From assembly GCF_964253915.1 (NCBI RefSeq), contig NZ_CAXUSG020000014.1, positions 1 through 64,000 on the forward strand: a stretch of 64,000 bases of DNA. The letters run 5' to 3'. The notes beneath the pieces were generated by a model, which did no database searches, had not been told where the DNA came from, and saw only the letters and a list, made by a program, of their open reading frames with translations. Within the stretch, counting starts at the first letter, position 1. Every line of letters begins with the position of its first letter. The position numbers were made by a program, and so were the translations under genes. This document shows, piece after piece, positions 42,921 through 50,215 of the stretch. Source of the DNA: Metarhizobium sp964253915. Its GTDB lineage: Bacteria; Pseudomonadota; Alphaproteobacteria; Rhizobiales; Rhizobiaceae.

Positions 42921-44351
42921 ATGTCTGACTGCTGTGCGCCCCAAAAAGGCAATGGCCGCTACGATCTTGCGGTGATCGGTGCCGGTTCGGCCGGGTTCTC
43001 GGCCGCAATCACGGCCTCTGAGCAGGGGGCGAATGTCGCCCTGATCGGCCACGGCACGATCGGCGGCACCTGTGTCAATGTCGGCTGCGTACCGTCGAAG
43101 ACGATGATCCGCGCTGCCGAGGCGCTGCATGGTGCACGCGCCGCGCATCGCTTTCCCGGTCTTGCCGGGGAAGCCAACGTCGCTGACTGGGGCCGTTTGG
43201 TCGCCGCCAAGGACGACCTGGTGACCACGCTCAGGCAGAAGAAATATGTCGACCTTCTGCCACAATACAACGGCGTCGCCTATCTGGAAGGGAAAGCGCG
43301 CCTGAATGGTCAGGGCGCTCTGATTGTGAACGGCGATCCGATCATGGCTGGCAAAATCATCATTGCTACCGGATCAGCGCCGGCCCTGCCGGACATTCCC
43401 GGCATTGGGGATGTGCCTTACCTCACCAGCACGACCGCGCTCGAGCTTTCCGAGCTGCCGCGTTCGCTGCTGGTGATCGGCGGTGGCTATATCGGCTGTG
43501 AACTGGCGCAGATGTTCGCCCGTGCCGGGGCGGAAGTGACACTTGTAACCCGCCGCCGCCTGTTGCCGGAAGCCGAGCCGGAAATCTCCGCAGCATTGAC
43601 CGGTTATCTTCGCGACGAGGGCATTACCGTCCTAACCGGCCTCTCCTATCGCCGGATCGCGCGCACGGACCGCGGTGTCGAACTGACGGTCGCCATCGAC
43701 GGAGCGGACGAAGTGATCGCGGCCGAGCAGGTGCTTTTGACCACTGGGCGGTCCCCGAACACCGGCGGTCTTGGCCTTGCCGAGGCGGGAGTTAAGCTAT
43801 GCGGTAATGGCGGCGTCTTGGTTGATGAGCGGATGCGCACCTCAAAGCCTGGCGTCTATGCGGCAGGTGATGTCACCGGTCGCGACCAGTTCGTCTATAT
43901 GGCAGCCTATGGCGCCAAGCTCGCTGCCCAAAACGCACTGAACGGTGACAGCCTTGTCTATGACAATGCGGCCATGCCGTGGGTGACGTTCACCGATCCG
44001 CAGGTCGCGGGCGTCGGCCTGACCGAACAGGCGGCTCGCGACGCCGGCTTCGAGACCAAGACTTCGATCGTATCTCTTGACCAGGTCCCGAGGGCGCTGG
44101 CCGCGCGCGACACGCGCGGGCTCATCAAACTGGTTGCCGACGCCAAAAGCGACCGATTGCTTGGTGGACAGATCCTCGCGCCCGAGGGCGCCGACAGCAT
44201 CCAGACGGTGGTGTTGGCCATCAAGCACGGCATGACGGCGAAGGCGCTCGGCGAGACAATCTTCCCTTATCTCACCACGGTCGAAGGGTTGAAACTGGCG
44301 GCGCAGGGCTTCGGCAAGGACGTGGCGAAGCTGTCATGCTGCGCCGGATAG
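42921..44351 (+). CDS. merA: MerA, mercuric reductase without NmerA domain
   Basis: 476-aa FAD-dependent, NADPH-driven Hg(II) reductase. It has an FAD Rossmann motif (AVIGAGSAGFSAAI), a redox pair C51/C56 in GGTCVNVGCVPSK and a C-terminal vicinal pair C473-C474 (LSCCAG) that hands Hg(II) to the active site. It is the short form lacking the N-terminal HMA domain. An extra CysCys occurs at residues 4-5. Cytoplasmic; reduces Hg(II) to volatile Hg(0). Confidence 0.97.
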   Translation: MSDCCAPQKGNGRYDLAVIGAGSAGFSAAITASEQGANVALIGHGTIGGTCVNVGCVPSKTMIRAAEALHGARAAHRFPGLAGEANVADWGRLVAAKDDLVTTLRQKKYVDLLPQYNGVAYLEGKARLNGQGALIVNGDPIMAGKIIIATGSAPALPDIPGIGDVPYLTSTTALELSELPRSLLVIGGGYIGCELAQMFARAGAEVTLVTRRRLLPEAEPEISAALTGYLRDEGITVLTGLSYRRIARTDRGVELTVAIDGADEVIAAEQVLLTTGRSPNTGGLGLAEAGVKLCGNGGVLVDERMRTSKPGVYAAGDVTGRDQFVYMAAYGAKLAAQNALNGDSLVYDNAAMPWVTFTDPQVAGVGLTEQAARDAGFETKTSIVSLDQVPRALAARDTRGLIKLVADAKSDRLLGGQILAPEGADSIQTVVLAIKHGMTAKALGETIFPYLTTVEGLKLAAQGFGKDVAKLSCCAG

Positions 44352-44360
44352 GAGGCTTCG

Positions 44361-44621
44361 ATGGAACCTTCGAACGGATACGGCCTTGCGGGATTGCTCG
44401 CGGCTAAGATCGTCTGCTGCGGCGCGATTGTACTGGCAGCAACAGGCGCGATCAGCTTTGCCGGCCTTGCCAGTTGGCTGGTCGGCGGCGGCTACTTCTG
44501 GCTGGCAGCGGCCGTCTTGGCCATTGTCGGAATCTACTTGTGGCGGCACCGCGCGCGGGCAAATGGCAAGACCGACGGCAAAGGCCCCGTCGGTCAACCG
44601 ATATACGGTCGGCGCAAGTAG
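44361..44621 (+). CDS. Small membrane protein of the mer operon
   Basis: 86 aa, two hydrophobic segments, with an adjacent Cys pair in the first (AAKIVCCGAIVLAATG) and a basic tail. It resembles MerF in layout but lacks the CCxxP of that family. AGGAGGCTTCG precedes the ATG, 9 nt after merA. Likely a further Hg(II) transporter or partner of MerA (inference). Confidence 0.65.
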   Translation: MEPSNGYGLAGLLAAKIVCCGAIVLAATGAISFAGLASWLVGGGYFWLAAAVLAIVGIYLWRHRARANGKTDGKGPVGQPIYGRRK

Positions 44622-44751
44622 TTCTGCTCAAAAGCGTCGCCGGATGTCATGTTGAGAAGGGTATTATTGCAGGCAGGGCGTTGCAAACCTTGCTGTGGGG
44701 GTTAGGTTTTTTGTCAGGGGGAAAAGTAGTCTTTTAGGAGAGGAGAATTGC

Positions 44752-46107
44752 ATGAGCGATAACAAAAGCTTCGATCTGATCGTGATCGGAGGTGGGACGG
44801 GTGGAAATGGTGTCGCCCGGATGGCCGCTGACGCTGGCTGGAAGGTCGCCAGCATCGACGCCCTTCCTTTCGGCGGCACCTGTGCATTGCGAGGCTGCGA
44901 TCCCAAAAAGATGCTGATCGCCGTGACTGAGGGCATTGACTGGGCCCGCAACTTGAGCGGCAAGGGGCTGGAAGCACAGACATCCGTCGACTGGGCGGAC
45001 ATGATCGCCTTCAAGCGCACGTTCACCGACGCGATGCCTGGTCGCATCGAGGGCGGGCTGGAGAAAGCCGGTATCACCGTGTTGCATGGCGAGGCACGCT
45101 TCACCGGGCGAGACAAGATCGAGGTGAATGGCGAGATCTTGTCGTCCCGGAACTTTCATATCGCCACCGGCGCTCGGCCAATGACGCTGAATATCCCCGG
45201 CGAGGAGTTGCTGGCGACTAGCACCGACTTTCTCGAGCTGCCCGAACGGCCGGACCGGGTCGTGTTCGTCGGCGGCGGATTCATTGCGATGGAATTTGCC
45301 CATATCTCCAAACGCGCAGGGGCGCGGGAAGTCACGGTTCTGGAGATGATGGAGCGACCGCTGGGCAATTTCGACCCCGACCTGGTCGGTATCCTTTCCG
45401 AGGCGACCGCCGATCTGGGGATTGACCTGCGGACCGAGGCCAAGGTTCTGAAGATCGAGAAAGACGGGTCGGATTTCACCGTTACCTATAAGACGCCGGA
45501 AGGAAAGCAGACGATCAATTGTGATCTGGTGGTTCATGCCACCGGGCGCGTGCCCAACATCGAGCATCTCAACCTGGAGGCCGCGGGCGTGGAATACGGC
45601 CGCAAAGGCATCAAGGTCAGCCCCTACATGCGGACCACAAATTCCGCCATTTTTGCAGCCGGCGACTGTGCCGACAGTGGGCCTAATCTGACCCCGGTTT
45701 CGGCCAACGAAGGCCGGATTGCAGGCAAGAACCTGCTCGCAGGAAAGGATGAGCGCGCGGTCAGTTATCCGCCGATCCCAAGCGTTGTCTTCACGCTGCC
45801 GCAGCTTTCCTCGGTCGGCCTGTCCGAAGCCGCAGCACGCGACAAGGGGCTGGCCTTTGACACGCATTTCGAAAAGACCGCCGGCTGGTACTCGTCGCTG
45901 CGGGTCGGGGCGCGCTACAGTGCCTACAAGGTTCTGGTCGAGAACGGGACCGGCCATATTCTTGGTGCACATCTGATCGGCCCCGGAGCGGAGGAACAAA
46001 TCAATCTCTTTGCCATGGCTATGGGCGCAGGGCTGACCGCGAACAGGATCAAGGGCATCATCTTCGCCTATCCCAGCTATGCGTCGGACATCAGTTCGAT
46101 GGTGTAG
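44752..46107 (+). CDS. Glutathione reductase-like flavoprotein of the mer cluster
   Basis: 451-aa class I pyridine-nucleotide disulfide oxidoreductase. FAD motif LIVIGGGTGGNGVAR, redox pair C44/C49 (GGTCALRGCDPKK), NAD(P)-binding segment VVFVGGGFIAMEFAHI and FAD motif IFAAGDCAD. The usual C-terminal HPT/HxxxxE active-base motif is replaced by YPSYASDI, so it is probably not a true glutathione reductase. Strong site TTAGGAGAGGAG before ATG 44752. It lies 130 nt behind the merA genes, in the same direction; a thiol-regenerating or Hg-related role is inferred. Confidence 0.8.
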   Translation: MSDNKSFDLIVIGGGTGGNGVARMAADAGWKVASIDALPFGGTCALRGCDPKKMLIAVTEGIDWARNLSGKGLEAQTSVDWADMIAFKRTFTDAMPGRIEGGLEKAGITVLHGEARFTGRDKIEVNGEILSSRNFHIATGARPMTLNIPGEELLATSTDFLELPERPDRVVFVGGGFIAMEFAHISKRAGAREVTVLEMMERPLGNFDPDLVGILSEATADLGIDLRTEAKVLKIEKDGSDFTVTYKTPEGKQTINCDLVVHATGRVPNIEHLNLEAAGVEYGRKGIKVSPYMRTTNSAIFAAGDCADSGPNLTPVSANEGRIAGKNLLAGKDERAVSYPPIPSVVFTLPQLSSVGLSEAAARDKGLAFDTHFEKTAGWYSSLRVGARYSAYKVLVENGTGHILGAHLIGPGAEEQINLFAMAMGAGLTANRIKGIIFAYPSYASDISSMV

Positions 46108-46326
46108 CTGATGCGGCAAGGCTGGCATTTCGATTGCGGGCGTCTCTGAAAACGCTCGACGCGACGGGGAGCAGAGTTTGGGAGGCGCCCCACCGGCAGA
46201 CACACGATCGTTTCGAACGGCCAACGGCCTTACCATCGAGGACAGCATGAGCAAAGGAATGTCCCCCAGTCAGCGATTCCCGACGGTCGAGCGTCTTAGT
46301 CCTGCCCGTTCAGCAGGATTACGCCC

Positions 46327-46992
46327 ATGACCAAGCGCCGGGTCTGTGATTCCGAGGCACCCTACGGCGATCCGGGCATGCATCTCGGCCGCCTCGCACT
46401 CGGTCTCTCCGACAGCGCCGCTGCGTCGACCGACGCGCGTGCGGTGATCCGCGATATCGGACGGTTGCTGTCCGCGGCAACGCTTCGCGTCGATCGCATC
46501 TTTGTGAGCGCGCAGCCGCTGCATCCGGCCTTCCGTGCCCGGACCTATCTCTGGCTTGCCGACGACGACAGAGTTCGTGTCATCGATTGGCCGCATGGTC
46601 TGAAGAACCGACCGGGCTATCTCGCTTCCCCGGATCATCATGTGCACACGACGCGCACGGAGCTCCGCGTTCCTCGCCTGCAGGACGTCCGAGCGTTTCG
46701 GTGCGACCTCTACGGCGAACTTAGGGCTGACGGCTTTACCGACTATCTTATCGTTCCGCTGCGCTTCGGTGATGGCACGATCAATACTCTCTCCATCGCG
46801 ACACGCCGGCGGAACGGCTTTCCGGAGGTGGCTTTGGAGGGTTTTCGGCGGCTGGTCGGTCTTCTGACCGTGATACTGGAGCGCCTGGTCGCGCTCGAAA
46901 ACATCGATATTACCCTGAGGACCTATCTCGGCGGGGCATCCGGCACCCGGCGGAGCGTCGGGCGACCCGGCGCCGTAACGATCCGGCGATAG
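46327..46992 (+). CDS. Sensor-like domain protein, probably truncated adenylate cyclase regulator
   Basis: 221 aa. The middle reads like the GAF-type sensory part found in front of class III cyclases (LRADGFTDYLIVPLRFGDG, then RRLVGLLTVILERLVALENID and LRTYLGG). In such proteins a cyclase domain follows; here the frame ends soon after in a low-quality tail (ASGTRRSVGRPGAVTIRR). That tail overlaps the end of hisI on the other strand. I read it as a gene truncated by the join with hisI. It may still be expressed. Confidence 0.5.
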   Translation: MTKRRVCDSEAPYGDPGMHLGRLALGLSDSAAASTDARAVIRDIGRLLSAATLRVDRIFVSAQPLHPAFRARTYLWLADDDRVRVIDWPHGLKNRPGYLASPDHHVHTTRTELRVPRLQDVRAFRCDLYGELRADGFTDYLIVPLRFGDGTINTLSIATRRRNGFPEVALEGFRRLVGLLTVILERLVALENIDITLRTYLGGASGTRRSVGRPGAVTIRR

Positions 46993-47339
46993 AAGCAACT
47001 CGCCCGGCCGGTATGGCAACATCCGCCGTCTCCGCCAGCGCGCACCTTGAGCCACACCGCGTCCTGATCACAATCGATGCGCAGTTCCTCGACCTGCTGG
47101 ACTTGCCCACTCGTCGCGCCCTTATGCCAAAGACACTTGCGGGACCGGCTCCAGTACCAGGCCTGACCGGTCTCGATCGTCTTTTCCAGCGCCTCCGCAT
47201 TCATCCACGCCAGCATTAGCACCACACCGTTCGCCGCATCCGTGGCGACTGCAGGAATGAGCCCATCCGCGTTGAATTGCGGCGTCAGAATGGAGTTTTC
47301 TTCGATCGTTTCCGCGAGGTCCGCGGCCGGCGTGGTCAT
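46923..47339 (-). CDS. hisI: Phosphoribosyl-AMP cyclohydrolase (HisI) inside the mer transposon
   Basis: 138-aa PRA-CH, the third step of histidine synthesis. Conserved: LMLAWMNAEALEKTIETGQAWYWSRSR, LWHKGATSGQ, Zn/Mg-site residues DC90DQD and C107-C108-HTGRASC115FYR. Length and motifs are complete. The start at 47339 is where similarity begins. It lies behind the MerF-like gene on the minus strand and would be transcribed from P3. A histidine enzyme in a mercury regulon is unexpected; since the enzyme needs thiol-bound zinc, a spare copy could replace one poisoned by Hg (inference). Confidence 0.88.
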   Translation of the reverse strand: MTTPAADLAETIEENSILTPQFNADGLIPAVATDAANGVVLMLAWMNAEALEKTIETGQAWYWSRSRKCLWHKGATSGQVQQVEELRIDCDQDAVWLKVRAGGDGGCCHTGRASCFYRRIVTAPGRPTLRRVPDAPPR

Positions 47340-47394
47340 GGGCAAGGGCGTATCTCCGAGTGTACGGGGTATTTCGCGATTGGAGTGTGCCGGC

Positions 47395-47688
47395 TCAAAG
47401 GATGGTTGGTGGTTGGCGGCTGCCGGGCCGTGCTTTGGGCTCGTCACATGTGCATGTCGGGGAGGCATCTTCCCGACGAGATGAAGCCCGGCGCCAGCGC
47501 ATGAGGGCATAGCCGGCGGCTCCAGCCAGGAGTGTCAGCACACCCCCTATCACGAGACCTTGCCCGCTGAACCAGCCCAAAACGCCGCCCACCGCCGAGC
47601 CGATGACTACCGGTCCAAGGCAGCAAAGCGCGACTAAAGGCGCGATGATGATCGCGGTCACGATGCCGGCGGTCGGTTTGTCGTCCAA
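47395..47688 (-). CDS. MerF-like CysCys membrane protein
   Basis: 97 aa: two hydrophobic helices with the pair ALCCLGPVVIGSAVGG in the first and a Cys-containing basic tail (SPTCTCDEPK). TTG 47688 is preceded by CGGAGAGCGCC. It resembles small MerF/MerC-type Hg(II) carriers. First gene of a minus-strand unit with hisI, downstream of P3. Confidence 0.65.
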   Translation of the reverse strand: MDDKPTAGIVTAIIIAPLVALCCLGPVVIGSAVGGVLGWFSGQGLVIGGVLTLLAGAAGYALMRWRRASSRREDASPTCTCDEPKARPGSRQPPTIL

Positions 47689-47797
47689 GGCGCTCTCCGT
47701 TCTGATCGCAGATCCATAGCATCGCTGCGGCGCGGTCCATTAATCACAAGCACGACCGCGTCGGGTATCCCGATGACGCGATCGCTGCCAAAGAGAT

Positions 47798-47828
47798 TCG
47801 TTACACCCTGTACTCGGTACAGGGTCAA
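47798..47828 (-). promoter_or_regulatory. MerR-type promoter P3 (minus strand)
   Basis: On the minus strand TTGACC (47828-47823), a 19-bp spacer with the dyad CTGTA-CCGAG-TACAG, then TAACGA (47803-47798). Points at the MerF-like gene and hisI. Confidence 0.8.
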
Positions 47829-48002
47829 GACAAAATCTTGATCGCTTGGCCACGTAGGCACTGCGGAAACAGAGATTGGTAGCGCCACGGTTCATGATGC
47901 TTGAAAACCCCAGCTACGGTCTTCAGACGACAGCGACTGCTCAACGGGTTCCACTTTCCAACGCCCTCACAGAAGCGTGATCGCAAATCGTTGAAATCCC
48001 CC

Positions 48003-48033
48003 TTGAGTCTGTAGTGACTACAAGGCGTAGGCT
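48003..48033 (+). promoter_or_regulatory. MerR-type promoter P2
   Basis: TTGAGT (48003-48008), 19-bp spacer with CTGTA-GTGAC-TACAA, then TAGGCT (48028-48033). Points at merT2-merP2-merC. Its -35 and flank (CTTGAGTCTGTA) match P1. Confidence 0.82.
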
Positions 48034-48075
48034 ACTTCGCAAATCGCTGTTCAACGATGCAGAAAGTGAGCAATT

Positions 48076-48498
48076 ATGGAGGCATCATCAGGTCTCAAAG
48101 GATCCCGAACGTCGGCGACCGCCGCCATCCACGTGACATCGGAACACCAGCGGGGCGGACGCCAGCAACTGCTCGCCGCCGGCGGCATTCTCGGGGCGAT
48201 CGCCGTCTCGAGTTGCTGCGTCATCCCGTTTGCCCTGTTCACCGTGGGCATCGGCGGAGCCTGGATCAGCAACCTCACCGCCCTCGAACCGTATCAACCG
48301 ATTTTTGCCGCCATGACGTTCGGTATCCTCGGCTACGGGTTCTATCTCGTCTATCGCGAGCCAAAGGTCGCCTGCGCTGAGGGCTCCTATTGCGCCCAGC
48401 CCAAGTCGGGACGGATCGCCAAAGCCGGCCTCTGGGTTGCCACCGTCCTCGTCATCGTCGGACTAGGGTTCCCGAGACTTGCGCCCCTGTTCCTCTAA
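48076..48498 (+). CDS. merT: MerT, second copy
   Basis: 140-aa Hg(II) transporter. It has a longer polar N terminus than the first copy, then the helix with C47-C48 (SSCCVIPFAL) and the loop pair C100/C106 (CAEGSYC). Same fold as the copy at 41934 but clearly diverged, so not a recent duplication. Downstream of P2. Confidence 0.9.
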   Translation: MEASSGLKGSRTSATAAIHVTSEHQRGGRQQLLAAGGILGAIAVSSCCVIPFALFTVGIGGAWISNLTALEPYQPIFAAMTFGILGYGFYLVYREPKVACAEGSYCAQPKSGRIAKAGLWVATVLVIVGLGFPRLAPLFL

Positions 48499-48517
48499 GC
48501 CAAAGGAGAATGATCCC

Positions 48518-48811
48518 ATGATCCGCCCTGTCGCAGTTGCCGTTCTCCTCGCTCTGCTTTCCCCGCTCGCCGCCGTGGCCGGCGAGAAGACTGTTATACT
48601 GAACGTTGACAACGCCACCTGCGCGCTCTGCGCCCCCATCGTCAAAACGGCCCTCTCTCGTGTCTCGGGTGTCACAGCGGTCCAGGCAAAGGAAGCCGAC
48701 GCAATGTCGGGTGCTGTCGCCACGGTCTCTTTCGATGACGCAGTCACCGGCGTACCGACCCTCATTGCTGCGACGACCAACGCCGGCTATCCGTCGCATG
48801 TGGCGCAATAG
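48518..48811 (+). CDS. merP: MerP-like periplasmic protein, second copy
   Basis: 97 aa, signal peptide to about residue 22, then an HMA-like domain with C35-A-L-C38 (NATCALCAPIV). AAAGGAGAATGATCCC precedes ATG 48518. Follows merT2 by 19 nt. Confidence 0.85.
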   Translation: MIRPVAVAVLLALLSPLAAVAGEKTVILNVDNATCALCAPIVKTALSRVSGVTAVQAKEADAMSGAVATVSFDDAVTGVPTLIAATTNAGYPSHVAQ

Positions 48812-48962
48812 CCGCCGGCTGATTGGCGGCGGCGGGCGGAGAGCGGTATCACCTCTCTTCGCTGCTCCACATCGGCACGCTGCTGCCTCAAAGGGTGAAC
48901 GGCGCCGTCGAAAATATCCACCCGGCGGGTGCGAAGTTGCAGGTGTGTAGGAGACTGCAGCT

Positions 48963-49361
48963 ATGGCCGCGAACACCATCGAGCAAAGTACCTTTTGGAA
49001 ACGGCACCTGGACAAATTCGGGGCCGCCGGATCGGTCTTCGCGGCGCTCTGCTGCCTCGGTTCCCCGGTACTCCTTTCGATTGTATCGGCCGTCGGGCTT
49101 GGCTTCATCAAAAGAGATGCGATCCTGTTCCCATTGTTAGCAGCGTTTCTGGCCGTCACCCTACTCGGGCTATATCTTGGAACACGCAGCCATCATCAAC
49201 CGTGGGCTCTCATCATCGGGGGGCTCAGTACGCTGGCGATAGCGGTCGTGTTTCTCGGTCTCATGCCAAGCCTTGTCCTGGCCTACGTCGGCATCTCTGG
49301 TTTGATCGCCGCCAGTTTTCTCAATGTCTGGCTCAGAGTACGCCAGCTAAGGAGCCGGTAA
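48963..49361 (+). CDS. merC: MerC-family mercury transporter
   Basis: 132 aa with four hydrophobic segments and the MerC start pattern DKFGAAGSVFAALCCLGSP (C30-C31), followed by LGFIKRDAILFPLL. The later Cys pair of classical MerC is absent. Last gene of the P2 unit. Confidence 0.8.
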   Translation: MAANTIEQSTFWKRHLDKFGAAGSVFAALCCLGSPVLLSIVSAVGLGFIKRDAILFPLLAAFLAVTLLGLYLGTRSHHQPWALIIGGLSTLAIAVVFLGLMPSLVLAYVGISGLIAASFLNVWLRVRQLRSR

Positions 49362-49493
49362 CACCGAAACAATCAGTTCGCTTTTGGCGAACGGGAGACG
49401 ATGTAGGCGTATCTCTGGTCATGGAGCCGGCGTTGCCCGGCGATCAACCGGCGTTCCGGTTCTCGCTCGATGTCATCGGGACCTTTATCGGGC

Positions 49494-50120
49494 TCAACGA
49501 TTTGGCTCGCGAGCGACGATAGCGTTGCGGTTACGTTGCACGATATCGGAGACGGTGTTCTTGCTGAGCCCAAGTTCGCGACCAATGAGCCGATAGCTGC
49601 GGCCTTCAGCAACGAGCGCCAGAACTCGCGGAGCCAGACGGTCCGACTTCGGGCGCTGCCCCCGCTGTCGACCGAGTTTCTTGCCGCGCGCTTTGGCAAC
49701 GGCCAAGCCCGATTTGACCCGTTCGCTGATAAGATCGCGTTCGAATTCAGCGATACCGGAGAGGAAAGTCGCCAGCATACGGCCATGAGGAGATGACAGA
49801 TCGAAGGTCATGCCGTTCATGGCGATGACTGAGACCTTCCAGCTTTCCAGCTCGCGCAACGTGTTGAGGAGATCGATCGTCGAGCGTCCCCAGCGGGAGA
49901 GTTCTGTGACCAGGATGGCGTCGATATGTCTGGCCTGAGCGAGCGCCATGATCTTCTTGCGCTCGGCCCGGTCCAGCTTCACGCCCGAGCCCGTCTCTTT
50001 ATATATGCCGGCAATTTTATATCCGGCACGTCCGGCGAAGGCGGTCAGATCTCGCTCCTGTCGTTCGCAGGACTGATCAGCCGTCGAAACCCGGCAATAG
50101 ATGGCCACGCGTTGTCCCAA
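49494..50120 (-). CDS. tnpR: TnpR, serine resolvase of the Tn3-family transposon
   Basis: 208-aa serine recombinase: catalytic S12 in AIYCRVSTADQ, then ELSRWGRSTIDL, the long E helix and a C-terminal HTH (RSYRLIGRELGLSKNTVSDIVQ). Resolves cointegrates at res. Divergent from tnpA with a 95-nt gap. Confidence 0.93.
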   Translation of the reverse strand: MGQRVAIYCRVSTADQSCERQERDLTAFAGRAGYKIAGIYKETGSGVKLDRAERKKIMALAQARHIDAILVTELSRWGRSTIDLLNTLRELESWKVSVIAMNGMTFDLSSPHGRMLATFLSGIAEFERDLISERVKSGLAVAKARGKKLGRQRGQRPKSDRLAPRVLALVAEGRSYRLIGRELGLSKNTVSDIVQRNRNAIVAREPNR

Positions 50121-50215
50121 TTGAACCCTCGTGGTTTTGTGGCTCGCAAAGCCTTGATTTGCATGGGGCGATTGTTGTCCAAAACAGACTGTACTTCAAC
50201 AGGGACAACGCGCGC
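50121..50215. other. Probable res site and tnpA/tnpR control region
   Basis: 95 bases between the divergent tnpR and tnpA genes, the standard place of res. Contains a long-range inverted repeat GTTGTCC (50174-50180) / GGACAAC (50203-50209), fitting paired resolvase half-sites. Confidence 0.55.
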
